A DNA stretch of 64,000 nt from Salinimonas profundi (GCF_014750655.1 NZ_JABBXD010000003.1:248001-312000), one strand, 5' to 3'. Shown: positions 22,000-31,463, numbered from the stretch's first letter. A program made the numbers and translations. Notes: generated by a model not told the origin, from the letters alone.

Positions 22000-22767
22000 T
22001 TAGATCTTTTCCACATGGATCGAACCGCCTGATGTTTTCAGATCGACCTGCGGACCGCCGCCGTTAATTTTTCCTTCTATTTCTCGCTTAGACACTGAGC
22101 CCTGGACCGGCCATTCACTCTTGACCCGACCTCCGCTGGTATTTGCTTCAAGATCAATTTTTACGGTTTCGGGAAACATTGCGTTAATTGATCCGCCAGA
22201 AGTATGCAGACTCACATCCTCTTCAGGTTGCTCTGTCAGCTTAAGATCAATCCCGCCTCCCGAGGTGTGGCCATCAATATTGCCTTTTACATTGGTGATA
22301 TCTAACGCACCACCTGAGGTTTTGATATCGATGTCGCCTGTTACGTCACTAATCGTGATGCGTCCGCCAGAGGTACGGGCTTCAACGTCACCGGTAAGCG
22401 CCTCAACCGATATTGCGCCACCCGCTGTATCCACATCAATGTTGTACTGCTCGGGTAAGGTAATGGCATAACGTACCCGCAGAGAGCCACCATACCACTG
22501 TCCTTCGCGCTCGCCGTCAATGGTTACACCATCATCGTCCTGTTCGAACTCAACGGTAAAATCACCGTCGTTTCGCTGGTCAATATCGACATCAACGTCA
22601 ATGGTATTTGCTGAATGCGTGGTTATTTCAATTGCACCTGCGTCAGTGCGCAAGGTGAGGGTGCCGTCTGGTGAAACGGTGAAAGATTTTGTGATTTTTT
22701 CAGCCAGGACCTGTGTGCTAAGTAAAGAAAGTCCCAGAGCAGTACAGAAAGATAAGCGTTTTAACAT
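22000..22767 (-). CDS. Exported DUF4097 beta-repeat protein
   Basis: I place the start at the ATG at 22767 (255 residues), where a signal peptide (MLKRLSFCTALGLSLLSTQVLA) begins and GGAAA lies upstream. The in-frame codons further upstream would bury the signal sequence. The mature part is a ladder of short strands with TSGG or TAGG turns repeated about eight times (TSGGRITI, TSGGALDI, TSGGGIDL, TSGGSINA and so on), typical of DUF4097 beta-solenoid proteins. The function of the family is unknown. It is the last gene before oriC, 67 bases downstream of the dnaC-like gene, and may be cotranscribed with it. Confidence 0.85.
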   Translation of the reverse strand: MLKRLSFCTALGLSLLSTQVLAEKITKSFTVSPDGTLTLRTDAGAIEITTHSANTIDVDVDIDQRNDGDFTVEFEQDDDGVTIDGEREGQWYGGSLRVRYAITLPEQYNIDVDTAGGAISVEALTGDVEARTSGGRITISDVTGDIDIKTSGGALDITNVKGNIDGHTSGGGIDLKLTEQPEEDVSLHTSGGSINAMFPETVKIDLEANTSGGRVKSEWPVQGSVSKREIEGKINGGGPQVDLKTSGGSIHVEKI

Positions 22768-22834
22768 AGTGTTTTTCCGGTTTTTGGGGGGATAAACACT
22801 ATGTCGCAAAAACAAACGAAAAGGTTTAAAAAAT

Positions 22835-23659
22835 TTATCGTACCTGATTAGGTTGATAGCGCGCCGTCGAAGCACTTGATGGCTCAGCTTCTTCGGCAGC
22901 TAAGCCTTTACGTCGGCTTGGGCCTGAAAACCGGACCCGGTAAGTGTCATATTCACGGATACTTTCAAAGCAATAACGTCCGATAGCGTGCTCCAGCTCA
23001 GCCAGATTGTGATTAGTGATTAGAATGCAGTTTTTCTTATTAACCAGTCGTTGTCGAAGCAGATTGCCCAACCAGCTTTGTGTATTTTTTTTCAAAACGG
23101 TCTCGTTGACACACACTTCATCGAGAATCAGCAAATCAACATCCAGCAGTTCCTGGTGAGCCTCACGAAATTTTTGTCCGATATTATCTTTGGCGCTGTA
23201 ATCGTAAGAAAAATAGCGCATTTCCAGGAGCGTTGATAATTGTCGGTAGAGCACGCTTATCTCATATTGTTCAATAAGCTGATGGGCCATTGCGCCGGCA
23301 ATGTGTGATTTACCACGGCCGTAATCACCGTAAAACAACATCATGTGTGAACCTGACTCACGCCATGAGGGATCATCATGCGCAGCAATAAACGACTGGG
23401 CAATGCTGACGGCCTCGATCACATCATCACTATCTTCCACCAGGTTTGCGAATGTCCAGTTAGGATTCAGATCAGAGCGACCGTGGATAGCAGCAATCCG
23501 ATCTTTTTTCGATCGCATCTGAAGCTGTCTGATCTCATCATTGGCCTGCTGTTCATACTGCTTACGCAGTGTTTTGTAATCCACATACTCATTTTCCTGC
23601 ACATTGGGCTTACCCATAGCGCGGGCGAGATTGTTAATACGATCTTTTATCGATTCCAT
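22835..23659 (-). CDS. dnaC: DnaC-like helicase loader
   Basis: The 274-residue AAA+ protein has Walker A GDYGRGKSH at residues 111-119, Walker B LLILDE at 176-181, and a sensor-like ILITNHNL followed by the arginine region YRVRFSGPSRR. The N-terminal ~70 residues (KDRINNLARAMGKPN and the charged helix after it) would correspond to the helicase-binding part. This is the architecture of DnaC and DnaI/IstB loaders that put DnaB on DNA. It lies directly after a dnaT-like gene (2-base gap), the same pairing as E. coli dnaTC, and 0.9 kb from oriC. IstB can look similar, but no transposase is present and the dnaT neighbour favours DnaC. Confidence 0.85.
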   Translation of the reverse strand: MESIKDRINNLARAMGKPNVQENEYVDYKTLRKQYEQQANDEIRQLQMRSKKDRIAAIHGRSDLNPNWTFANLVEDSDDVIEAVSIAQSFIAAHDDPSWRESGSHMMLFYGDYGRGKSHIAGAMAHQLIEQYEISVLYRQLSTLLEMRYFSYDYSAKDNIGQKFREAHQELLDVDLLILDEVCVNETVLKKNTQSWLGNLLRQRLVNKKNCILITNHNLAELEHAIGRYCFESIREYDTYRVRFSGPSRRKGLAAEEAEPSSASTARYQPNQVR

Positions 23660-23661
23660 AT

Positions 23662-24324
23662 TCAGGACTTCTTGTGGGCGTGATATTTTTCAACCAATTT
23701 ACGGGCATTATCGTCTGCTTCAATGCCCGCTGCAACCGGCACCTGTTGATTACCGACGCGACTTTTTGGTGTACCACCAGCAGCCAGTCGCTTGTAGCGC
23801 ATCGCATAAGCAAACTTTTGCGTCCACTGAAAATGACTGAACACAGCGGACGGGCGGCCCAGCCAATAGGCAATAAACTCACCGACATCATCAGCATCAA
23901 AGGACTTATCAATCAGTCCTAACAAACTTGCCATTTGCTCAAACAGCGCCTTATCGGGTTGCCACGACGGTTTCATAGGCTGGTGCTGTCGATGAAGATG
24001 CGCGAAGTCGTCCTGTGCTTCGTTACACAGGGGTAACACCACGGTCTGGCCATTCAGGGTCTGGTCAAAACTTAAATGCTGGGGCAGGGCAATGAGCCCG
24101 GCCTGCTCAAGCTGACGCAATAAACTGTTTATCTGTCTGCCCCGGGTAAAAGGTTTATCGTCGTGCTGATCAGCATTTAGCAATGCTAGTAAGAACTTGT
24201 AATTAAGAGGATCACTGGTAGTTGTCGCCAGATTAGCGGTCGGCCTTACACCCAGACAATACAGCACGCGGGCATCATTACTCAGCCCGTTGCAAAGTGC
24301 ATGATACTCTGCCTGTGTGAACAT
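23662..24324 (-). CDS. dnaT: DnaT-like primosomal protein
   Basis: The 220-residue protein has an N-terminal region that reads as a winged-helix-like domain (FTRGRQINSLLRQLEQAGLIALP). Its C-terminal segment (about 135-190) resembles the DnaT single-strand-DNA-binding domain: PSWQPDKALFEQMASLLG, GEFIAYWLGRPSAVFSHFQWTQKFAYAM. DnaT helps hand DnaB-DnaC to PriA/PriB complexes at restarted forks. The adjacency to a dnaC-like gene supports the call. Similarity is recognised by motif only, so confidence is moderate. It is 3 bases downstream of mioC. Confidence 0.75.
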   Translation of the reverse strand: MFTQAEYHALCNGLSNDARVLYCLGVRPTANLATTTSDPLNYKFLLALLNADQHDDKPFTRGRQINSLLRQLEQAGLIALPQHLSFDQTLNGQTVVLPLCNEAQDDFAHLHRQHQPMKPSWQPDKALFEQMASLLGLIDKSFDADDVGEFIAYWLGRPSAVFSHFQWTQKFAYAMRYKRLAAGGTPKSRVGNQQVPVAAGIEADDNARKLVEKYHAHKKS

Positions 24325-24327
24325 GAA

Positions 24328-24765
24328 TTACTGGTCCGCCAGAACGTCTTCAAACCATTCTACCGCCTTATCCTCAGGAATAGGGTGGTTGAGAACATCA
24401 ATGTGCAGTGGTGGATGGATTAGCGATGCACCGGATTGCAAAAGAATTTTTTCCATTTCTATTGCGCCGTAGCAATAGGTGTCATAGCTGCTGTCACCCA
24501 GACCGATAATATAAGTTTTCACCTGATCAAGCTCGGTCTCTTTCAACTGTTTGGCAAACGGCTGGATGTTATCAGGAAGATCGCCGGCACCATGAGTTGA
24601 AGTGCAGACCAGCCAGGTGCTATCGACTGAAATATCGTTCAAATTCGGCTCAAGATGGATGCTGGTCGTGTACCCGGCGCGTTTGGCGACTTCATCAAGT
24701 GCATCTGCGACATATTCCGCCGCACCCAGCATGGAGCCAACGATAATTGAAAGGTGTTTAGACAT
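24328..24765 (-). CDS. mioC: Flavodoxin-like protein MioC
   Basis: The 145-residue FMN-binding domain has the flavodoxin pattern: SIIVGSMLGAAEYVADALDE (phosphate loop region), WLVCTSTHGAGDLPDNIQPFAK, and YIIGLGDSSYDTYCYGAIEMEKIL. MioC sits next to oriC in E. coli, and its transcription toward the origin has been studied there; here two to three genes separate it from oriC. It may serve as an electron carrier; the partner is not known from context. It is 134 bases downstream of mnmE and leads the dnaT-dnaC stretch. Confidence 0.93.
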   Translation of the reverse strand: MSKHLSIIVGSMLGAAEYVADALDEVAKRAGYTTSIHLEPNLNDISVDSTWLVCTSTHGAGDLPDNIQPFAKQLKETELDQVKTYIIGLGDSSYDTYCYGAIEMEKILLQSGASLIHPPLHIDVLNHPIPEDKAVEWFEDVLADQ

Positions 24766-24899
24766 ACACGAATTTACTCATATAAATTAGAAAGGGGCTG
24801 ATAGCGAGCGTTTATTCACGATTGCTCAGATTATAAAATATCACGACCCCTGGTTCCTGCAAAAGCGAATCACTGGTAAAACGACGCGCGGCGAGCAGG

Positions 24900-26294
24900 C
24901 TACTTGCCGATACAAAATGATGAAAATATCCGGCCCAGAAGGTCATCTGATGTGAATTCACCGGTTATCTCAGTTAAGGCCTGATGGGCAAGACGAAGCT
25001 CTTCGGCCAGAAGCTCACCGGCCATGTTCTCTTCTAACTGGTACTGACCATTATCAACATGCTGCTGTGCCTTATTCAAGGCATCCAGGTGACGACGACG
25101 CGCGATAAACTGCCCTTCTGTGGTGGTGTCCAGCCCCATCGTCTGGGCCAGATGTTCACGCAGCAGTGTGATGCCTTCGCCGGTTTGCGCGGATAAGCCG
25201 ATCACGGTGATATCGCCATGCGCCGTTTTGACAGTTTTGGTCGCAATCTGTTCGTCGGATAAGTCAGCTTTATTGCGAACCACTGTGGTAGGAATACCCG
25301 CTGGCAGCCGCGCCATAAAATCCGGCCAGATTTCGTAGGGATCAATCACAGCGGTACGGGTGCTATCAACAACAAAAAGCACCCGATCAGCCTGCTCAAT
25401 AGCTTGCCATGCCCGGTCTATTCCAATTTGCTCAACCTTATCGGTACTTTCTCTTAAACCGGCAGTGTCGATAATGTGCACCGGCATACCATCAATATGA
25501 ATATGCTCTTTAAGAATATCCCGGGTTGTGCCGGCAACATCGGTGACAATCGCGCTGTCGCGACCAGCCAGTGAATTAAGCAAACTGGACTTACCGGCAT
25601 TGGGGCGACCTGCAATAACCACCTGCATGCCTTCACGAAGCAATGAACCCTGACGGGCGTCCGCTTTTACCCTGGCCAGTGAAGCAATAATGGCTGATAG
25701 ATCACCGGCGACTTTGCCATCTGACAGAAAGTCGATTTCTTCATCGGGAAAGTCTATCGCGGCCTCGACGTACATACGCAGATGAATAATCTGATCTGAC
25801 AGTTGTGTAATCGCGGCAGAAAATTCGCCCTGCAACGAGCGCAGTGCTCCACGGGCAGCTTGTTTGGAACTGGCATCAATCAAATCGGCAATTGCCTCAG
25901 CCTGGGCTAAGTCCAGCTTATCATTCATAAATGCCTGTTCACTGAACTCGCCGGGACGCGCCAGTCGGGTGCCCTCTACTTTAAGCACTGCGTCTATCAG
26001 CATATCCATCACAACCTGACCACCATGGCCCTGCAACTCCAGCACATCTTCACCGGTAAATGAGTTTGGCCCGCGAAACAGGATTGCAATACCCTGATCA
26101 ATAACCTCACCCTTTTCATCGTTAAATGTGGTGTAAGTGGCTGTGCGTGGCGTAAGGGCTGTAGGCACCATCAGTTTAGCCACATCTTCTGCTTTTGGGC
26201 CAGAAACGCGGACAATGCCCACACCGCCACGGCCGGCCGCTGTGGCCTGGGCAACGATAGTTTCAGTATTGGATGGACTGTGTGCTGATTGCAT
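24900..26294 (-). CDS. mnmE: tRNA modification GTPase MnmE
   Basis: The 464-residue protein has the N-terminal folate-binding domain ([23 protein letters not shown]), a helical domain, and an inserted GTPase domain with [12 protein letters not shown] (about residue 230), [16 protein letters not shown] and NKAD. It ends in the catalytic FCIGK. MnmE works with MnmG on wobble uridine; the two genes here lie on opposite sides of the oriC block. It ends 134 bases before mioC and starts two bases after the yajQ stop. Confidence 0.98.
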   Translation of the reverse strand: MQSAHSPSNTETIVAQATAAGRGGVGIVRVSGPKAEDVAKLMVPTALTPRTATYTTFNDEKGEVIDQGIAILFRGPNSFTGEDVLELQGHGGQVVMDMLIDAVLKVEGTRLARPGEFSEQAFMNDKLDLAQAEAIADLIDASSKQAARGALRSLQGEFSAAITQLSDQIIHLRMYVEAAIDFPDEEIDFLSDGKVAGDLSAIIASLARVKADARQGSLLREGMQVVIAGRPNAGKSSLLNSLAGRDSAIVTDVAGTTRDILKEHIHIDGMPVHIIDTAGLRESTDKVEQIGIDRAWQAIEQADRVLFVVDSTRTAVIDPYEIWPDFMARLPAGIPTTVVRNKADLSDEQIATKTVKTAHGDITVIGLSAQTGEGITLLREHLAQTMGLDTTTEGQFIARRRHLDALNKAQQHVDNGQYQLEENMAGELLAEELRLAHQALTEITGEFTSDDLLGRIFSSFCIGK

Positions 26295-26296
26295 AA

Positions 26297-26779
26297 TTAA
26301 TCGCGAAAATTATTAAACTGAAAAGGTTGCCCGAAATCTTCGGCTTTTATCAATGCCATCGCCTGCTGCAGATCATCACGTTTTTTACCTGTGACACGCA
26401 ACTGGTCTCCCTGAATGGCCGCCTGTACTTTAATTTTAGAATCTTTGATGACCTTGACAATTTTCTTTGCCACTGGCTGCTCTATGCCCTGTTTAAAGGC
26501 AATGGTCTGACGGCAGGTTTTGCCATGCTGGTCCATGGGCTTAACATCCATCGCCGAGGTATCGATATTACGTTTGGCACAGGACCCACGAAACATCGAC
26601 TCCATCTGCTGGAGCTGAAACTCGGCCTGAGCGACCATCAGAACGGTTTCATCTTTGTATTCGAAGCTGGCCTCAACACCACGAAAATCAAAACGGGTAG
26701 ATAGTTCCCGATTGGCATTTTCGGTGGCATTACGCACCTCTTCCATATTGATTTCTGAAACAACATCAAATGATGGCAC
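26297..26779 (-). CDS. yajQ: YajQ-family cyclic-di-GMP/nucleotide-binding protein
   Basis: The 160-residue protein begins [38 protein letters not shown], the YajQ signature, and ends with [16 protein letters not shown]. It has two ferredoxin-like repeats. Some homologues bind cyclic-di-GMP and modulate transcription, while others bind tRNA or ATP. Placement between yidC and mnmE, with 2 bases to mnmE, suggests cotranscription but does not reveal the role. Confidence 0.96.
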   Translation of the reverse strand: MPSFDVVSEINMEEVRNATENANRELSTRFDFRGVEASFEYKDETVLMVAQAEFQLQQMESMFRGSCAKRNIDTSAMDVKPMDQHGKTCRQTIAFKQGIEQPVAKKIVKVIKDSKIKVQAAIQGDQLRVTGKKRDDLQQAMALIKAEDFGQPFQFNNFRD

Positions 26780-26801
26780 AGTAAAATCTCCTTAATGACA
26801 A

Positions 26802-26826
26802 ATCAGCCCGCATAAGGCGGGCTGAT
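26802..26826 (-). terminator. Probable terminator after yidC
   Basis: ATCAGCCCGC (26802-26811) and GCGGGCTGAT (26817-26826) form a perfect 10-bp stem with a 5-base loop, 7 bases after the yidC stop. The leftward T-run is short (TTT), so termination may be partial, allowing some read-through to yajQ. Confidence 0.65.
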
Positions 26827-26833
26827 AGAATAT

Positions 26834-28495
26834 TTAACGGGTTTTGATGCCTCTTTTTTCCATTGAAGCGTAAATTAGCTTGGCCTGGATAAGTGTGATT
26901 ACGTTACTGATAAACCAGTACAGTACCAGACCGGCCGGGAACCAGAGGAAGAACACACTCATTGCCACCGGCATAAACTGCATAATCTTCTGCTGCATAG
27001 GGTCTGTGACCGTAGTGGGTTGCAGTTTTTGCAGTAGCCACATGCTGGCACCAGTAAGAATAGGCAGTACGAAGTACGGGTCTTTAACTGACAAATCAGT
27101 GATCCACAGGAAGAAGTCAGCATGACGCAACTCAACACTTTCCAGTAGTACCCAGTACAGCGCAAGGAAGATAGGCATTTGCAATAACAGCGGCAGACAG
27201 CCACCCATTGGATTGACCTTTTCTTTCTTATACAGCTCCATCATGGCCTGAGACATTTTCTGTCTGTCTTCACCATAACGGTCTTTTAACTGCTGCATTT
27301 TAGGCGCCAGATTACGCAGGCGAGCCATGGATTCATACTGTTTCTTCGTCAGCGGGTACATAATCCCCTTAACAATGACAGTAATCAGAATGATGGCGAC
27401 ACCCCAGTTCCCGACCAGGCTGTGTAGCAGGTTAAGCAGGCCGAATAACGGCTGTGATATCCACCATAAAAAGCCGTAGTCGACGGTCAGATCCAGCCCT
27501 TTCGCCAAATCCAGCAGTGTTTCCTGATCTTTAGGGCCCATATAAAGCTTTGCACTGATGGTAGCACTATCACCGGCATTGACCGATACAGGCTGGCCTT
27601 TAAAACCAATAATGGCATATTGGTTAGCAGAGAGCTTTGAATAGAGCGCAATATTATCGTCTTGCTGAGGAACCCAGGCTGACACAAAATAGTGTTCCAG
27701 CATGCCGACCCAACCGCCTTTGCTGGTTAGATTCAGATTTTCATCTTCAATATCATCAAAGTCGTATTTTTCGTAGCGATCTTCTTCAGAGCCGTAAGCC
27801 GCGCCGCGATAGGTAGGCATAAACATGTTGCCACCTTCAGGGGCTTGCGTAGTTTGTTTAAGCTGCGCAAATTGTTGCAGACTAACCGCATTATCTGATT
27901 GGTTGTTGATGGTGTAGTTAATATCAACAGTATGCGAATCCTGGGTAAAAACAAAGGTTTTGGTGATGGTTACACCGTCTTTGCTTTGCCATGTTAACGG
28001 AATTTCGAGCGTGTCAGCTTCCATCACATAGTCAGACTGTGGCGCAGAATAGCGGGGGCGGCCATCACGGCTGCTATCCGGACCATTGCGACCGACCAGG
28101 CCACTTTGTGCGATATAAAGACCGTTAGAAGCGCGCAGCAAACTATAGGGTTCGTCTGAGCCCTGTTTTACCGGAAAATCCGGAAGGTCTGCGGAGATGA
28201 CATCACCACCGCGCAGATCGATTTTTACATCCAGAGCGTCGGTACGTACCCGTATAACACGTTCGTTATTGGTATTATCCTGCGCTACGGCGCCAGGTAC
28301 ATCGGCATCACTTGAAGGCATATCGTCAAGTTGTGCATTTTGCGCCGAAGGCACACCATCATCCTGCATTTGCGAGGATTGTTCAGACTGAACTGGCTCC
28401 ACGGGCTTTGGACCATACTCTTCCTGCCATTGTTGCCACAGCAGAAAACTGACCAAAGCCAAGCCAATTAACAGAAAACTACGTTGCGATTCCAT
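26834..28495 (-). CDS. yidC: Membrane protein insertase YidC
   Basis: I choose the ATG at 28495, giving 553 residues and the typical start MESQRSFLLIGLALVSFLLWQ. An ATG 60 bases upstream is in frame but precedes no conserved sequence. After the first membrane helix comes a large periplasmic beta-sandwich (about 60-335), then the conserved 60KD-IMP core with GVAIILITVIVKGIMYPLTKKQYESMARLR, NPMGGCLPLLLQMPIFLALY and FFLWFPAGLVLYW. The hydrophilic groove arginine sits near residue 370. It inserts inner-membrane proteins, including ATP synthase c. It lies 10 bases after yidD. Confidence 0.98.
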   Translation of the reverse strand: MESQRSFLLIGLALVSFLLWQQWQEEYGPKPVEPVQSEQSSQMQDDGVPSAQNAQLDDMPSSDADVPGAVAQDNTNNERVIRVRTDALDVKIDLRGGDVISADLPDFPVKQGSDEPYSLLRASNGLYIAQSGLVGRNGPDSSRDGRPRYSAPQSDYVMEADTLEIPLTWQSKDGVTITKTFVFTQDSHTVDINYTINNQSDNAVSLQQFAQLKQTTQAPEGGNMFMPTYRGAAYGSEEDRYEKYDFDDIEDENLNLTSKGGWVGMLEHYFVSAWVPQQDDNIALYSKLSANQYAIIGFKGQPVSVNAGDSATISAKLYMGPKDQETLLDLAKGLDLTVDYGFLWWISQPLFGLLNLLHSLVGNWGVAIILITVIVKGIMYPLTKKQYESMARLRNLAPKMQQLKDRYGEDRQKMSQAMMELYKKEKVNPMGGCLPLLLQMPIFLALYWVLLESVELRHADFFLWITDLSVKDPYFVLPILTGASMWLLQKLQPTTVTDPMQQKIMQFMPVAMSVFFLWFPAGLVLYWFISNVITLIQAKLIYASMEKRGIKTR

Positions 28496-28505
28496 ATAGG
28501 TCTCT

Positions 28506-28775
28506 TTATTTTGAGTGTTTAGTATCGTGTTTACTGGGTACTGGATCGTATCCACCCGGATGCAAAGGGTGGCATTTTATAATGCGTTTAATCGATAACC
28601 AACCACCAATTACTAAACCATGCGTTTTTAATGCTTCTATGGCATAAAACGAACAAGTAGGATGAAATCGACAGCGTTGTCCCAACATCGGTGAGATACA
28701 CCACTGATAAAACTTTATCAGTAGCAGGGGAAGCAAAATACTTACTTTGCGCAGCGCTTTACTAATTTTTTCCAT
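28506..28775 (-). CDS. yidD: Membrane protein insertion efficiency factor YidD
   Basis: The 89-residue protein has the YidD pattern with a membrane-proximal helix ([19 protein letters not shown]) and the three-cysteine core [19 protein letters not shown], followed by [14 protein letters not shown]. It is thought to assist YidC-mediated insertion. It overlaps the 3' end of rnpA by 34 bases, as is common in the rpmH-rnpA-yidD-yidC cluster. Confidence 0.97.
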   Translation of the reverse strand: MEKISKALRKVSILLPLLLIKFYQWCISPMLGQRCRFHPTCSFYAIEALKTHGLVIGGWLSIKRIIKCHPLHPGGYDPVPSKHDTKHSK

Positions 28776-29098
28776 TGCTTGTCTAACATGGCAAACACTT
28801 CATCATTTGTCAGCTTATCAGCGCCTGACTTTCCCACAATGACAATATCAATGTCCGGAAGCGTGCCAGCACGATGACGAAAACTTTCGCGAATAAGTCT
28901 TTTTAACCGGTTTCGGTCATGGGCTTTACGAATACGTTTTTTAGCCAACGTGATACCCAGGCGCGGATGGCCTAACTCATTATGGCGTGCTAAAAGTGTA
29001 AAGGCAGGAGATACAGCTGGTGTAGCGTCGTTAAACACATAGGTAAAGTGGGAGGGAGTTAACAGGCGTAACTCCCTGGAAAATTGATTTTCACCCAC
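28742..29098 (-). CDS. rnpA: Ribonuclease P protein component
   Basis: The 118-residue basic protein has the ribonuclease P signature [21 protein letters not shown] (about 60-80) and the N-terminal [17 protein letters not shown]. It binds the RNase P RNA to cut tRNA 5' leaders. The start is GTG; the alignment of [10 protein letters not shown] with other RnpA proteins supports it although the ribosome-binding site is weak. It lies 20 bases after rpmH and overlaps yidD. Confidence 0.97.
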   Translation of the reverse strand: MGENQFSRELRLLTPSHFTYVFNDATPAVSPAFTLLARHNELGHPRLGITLAKKRIRKAHDRNRLKRLIRESFRHRAGTLPDIDIVIVGKSGADKLTNDEVFAMLDKQWKKLVKRCAK

Positions 29099-29118
29099 TT
29101 TGGAGATTACTACTTTAA

Positions 29119-29253
29119 TTAAGCAGAAAGGCGAGCGCGACCTTTAGCACGGCGAGCTGCTAGTACTTTACGACCATTTTTAGTCGCCATACGAGCACGA
29201 AAACCGTGTGAACGCTTGCGCTTTAAGTTGCTCGGTTGAAATGTTCTTTTCAT
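29119..29253 (-). CDS. rpmH: 50S ribosomal protein L34
   Basis: The frame encodes 44 residues, starting [18 protein letters not shown] and ending [11 protein letters not shown], which is L34 throughout. It is short and very basic. The ATG at 29253 is the only reasonable start. The gene leads the rpmH-rnpA-yidD-yidC unit and has a strong promoter at 29380-29408. It is divergent from dnaA. Confidence 0.99.
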   Translation of the reverse strand: MKRTFQPSNLKRKRSHGFRARMATKNGRKVLAARRAKGRARLSA

Positions 29254-29379
29254 GACCAAAGTCTCACTTATCTAGTTAAACACAGGCGGTATTGAAATAA
29301 CGCATTCTCAAAAGTTTAAAGACCAACTTTCTATTGATGCTGTTAGGTAACGAACACTGCCTACCCAAAAGGATGCCGA

Positions 29380-29408
29380 ATTCTAGAGATCTCGCGGCCT
29401 CCTGTCAA
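29380..29408 (-). promoter_or_regulatory. Promoter of rpmH
   Basis: Read leftward there is a perfect TTGACA -35 box (29403-29408), a 17-base spacer and a TAGAAT -10 box (29380-29385). The spacer ends in AGATCTC, so a Dam site touches the -10 region. The 13-mer AGATCTCTAGAAT occurs again in the rrn promoter at 63945-63957. Confidence 0.88.
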
Positions 29409-29760
29409 TGCATAATGCACGAATGCCCACTTAGTTTTAGCTATTTTTTGTTCAGTTTTTTTCAAAACCTGCTCAGCGGTGCATTTCAGCCTCTAATTTC
29501 TGTGAATAAAACAATTTTTCACTGAGTTTTATCCACAGTTGCCTGTTATAAACACGGGTAAAACATTGTGATATTGACGCTTTGATCGCTGCTGATCGCC
29601 TGTACAGGGGTTTGTTTTATTGAGATCGCCATTCGTATAGATAAATAAAATAGATATTACTTTTCAGTGGCTTGAGCTTTTGATCAAAAAGATCCTTACT
29701 GATGATCGTTTACTTTCTGTTAGTAAGATCAGATAATCCACAGCGATAAGATCAAATAAT
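29388..29760. promoter_or_regulatory. rpmH-dnaA control region with GATC and DnaA-box cluster
   Basis: The 628-base gap 29254-29881 contains no gene that I can support. It holds a perfect DnaA box TTATCCACA (29529-29537), a one-mismatch box TGTGAATAA (29501-29509), an imperfect TAATCCACA (29734-29742), and nine GATC sites, eight of them between 29584 and 29753. This suggests DnaA autoregulation and Dam/SeqA control of dnaA. In Pseudomonas the chromosomal origin lies in this gap, so an ancestral or auxiliary origin is possible. Confidence 0.65.
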
Positions 29761-29881
29761 AAATTTTCCTGCTCATCATCTAATGATTATGTCGATTCTC
29801 GCCTGCACGTCTTCCCCGGGCTTTTTTCTGTGACATATATAGCATTGTTGGTGTCGTAGCGACTATCGGAGCTATTTATAC

Positions 29882-31429
29882 ATGTCCTTATGGAATCATT
29901 GTCTTGACCGTTTGCGTCAGGAATTGCCGACGCAGCAATTCAGCATGTGGATAAGGCCACTTAGCGCCCATGAAGAGGTAGAAGCTGTAACACTTTATGC
30001 GCCGAACCGGTTCGTGCTCGATTGGGTACGAGATAAATACCGCGATAAAATCACCGAACTCTTTGCTGAATTTTGTGGGCCTGAAGCGCCGCAGTTGCGT
30101 CTTGAAGTCGTTTCCAGAGATGTGCGGCCGCCGCAAACACAACGCGCTGACAGCGTTGAGAGAGCGCCGTCACAACCGGCATCGCAAAGCCAGCCTGCTG
30201 AATTCCGCGAGTCTGTAGCACCACCGCAGCCTGCTTACTCATCCAATCCGCATACGTATGCGCAACAGAGTCCATCTGGAAATTATGAAGCACGATCGGT
30301 AAGACAGGATGTTCCACCGCACGATGAGACACCTGCCTCGCAGACGACGTCACGTCCGGCGCCATCGCGTTCACCTAATGTCATTCCTATACCAGAGGGA
30401 ATGAAGCATAAAAGTAATATTAATCCTAATTATCAGTTTGATAATTTTGTTGAGGGTAAATCTAACCAGTTGGCACGCGCTGCAGCGACTCAGGTTGCAA
30501 ATAATCCCGGGGGGTCTTATAACCCACTGTTTATTTATGGTGGCACTGGCTTAGGTAAAACGCACCTGCTTCACGCAGTGGGAAATGGCATTGTTGCAAA
30601 CCGTGAAAACGCCAAAATTGTATATATGCATTCAGAGCGGTTTGTGCAGGACATGGTCAAGGCGTTGCAGAATAATGCCATCGAAGATTTTAAGAAGTTT
30701 TACCGCTCAGTTGATGCGTTGCTGATTGATGATATTCAGTTTTTTGCGAATAAAGAGCGCTCTCAGGAAGAATTTTTCCACACTTTCAACGCATTGCTTG
30801 AGGGCAATCAGCAGATCATCCTGACGTCTGACCGCTACCCAAAAGAAATTGACGGGGTAGAAGACAGATTGAAGTCCCGCTTCGGCTGGGGCCTGACAAT
30901 TGCTATCGAACCCCCTGAGCTTGAAACACGGGTTGCCATTTTAATGCGTAAAGCAGCAGAGAATCGTATTCACCTGCCCAACGAAGTGGCGTTTTTCATA
31001 GCTAAACGTTTACGCTCAAATGTTCGTGAGTTGGAAGGAGCCTTAAATCGCGTTATCGCAAATGCGAATTTTACTGGCAGACCTATTACCATTGATTTTG
31101 TCCGTGAAGCGCTAAGGGACCTATTGGCCCTGCAGGAAAAACTGGTTACGGTAGATAATATTCAAAAAACAGTCGCTGACTATTACAAGATAAAAGTGTC
31201 TGATATTTTATCAAAGCGCAGAAGCCGAAGTGTTGCTCGTCCTCGTCAGGTTGCGATGGCATTGGCCAAAGAGTTAACGAACCACAGCTTACCTGAATTG
31301 GGTAATGCTTTTGGCGGACGAGACCATACAACCGTTCTTCATGCCTGTCGAAAAATAGAGCAGCTTAGAGAAGAAAGTCATGATATAAAGGAAGACTATA
31401 AAAATCTAATACGGACATTGTCTTCTTAA
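29882..31429 (+). CDS. dnaA: Replication initiator DnaA
   Basis: The 515-residue initiator has domain I (1-80, [23 protein letters not shown]), an unusually long Pro/Ser/Gln-rich linker (about 82-175), and the AAA+ domain with Walker [10 protein letters not shown] at 220-228 and Walker [11 protein letters not shown]. Domain IV has the DNA-binding signature [18 protein letters not shown] near the C-terminus. It binds DnaA boxes at oriC and, with ATP, opens the duplex. It is longer than the 467-residue E. coli protein, mainly in the linker. It leads the dnaA-dnaN-recF-gyrB order. Confidence 0.99.
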   Translation: MSLWNHCLDRLRQELPTQQFSMWIRPLSAHEEVEAVTLYAPNRFVLDWVRDKYRDKITELFAEFCGPEAPQLRLEVVSRDVRPPQTQRADSVERAPSQPASQSQPAEFRESVAPPQPAYSSNPHTYAQQSPSGNYEARSVRQDVPPHDETPASQTTSRPAPSRSPNVIPIPEGMKHKSNINPNYQFDNFVEGKSNQLARAAATQVANNPGGSYNPLFIYGGTGLGKTHLLHAVGNGIVANRENAKIVYMHSERFVQDMVKALQNNAIEDFKKFYRSVDALLIDDIQFFANKERSQEEFFHTFNALLEGNQQIILTSDRYPKEIDGVEDRLKSRFGWGLTIAIEPPELETRVAILMRKAAENRIHLPNEVAFFIAKRLRSNVRELEGALNRVIANANFTGRPITIDFVREALRDLLALQEKLVTVDNIQKTVADYYKIKVSDILSKRRSRSVARPRQVAMALAKELTNHSLPELGNAFGGRDHTTVLHACRKIEQLREESHDIKEDYKNLIRTLSS

Positions 31430-31463
31430 CCGGACAGCATCACGACGCGAGAAGAATAAATCG

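Noticed and set aside
28496..28555. Longer yidC frame
   Set aside because: The extra 20 residues precede the conserved MESQRSFLL start and have no family support.
29596..29612. Palindrome CCTGTACAGG resembling an SOS box
   Set aside because: Spacing does not fit the LexA consensus CTGT-N8-ACAG.
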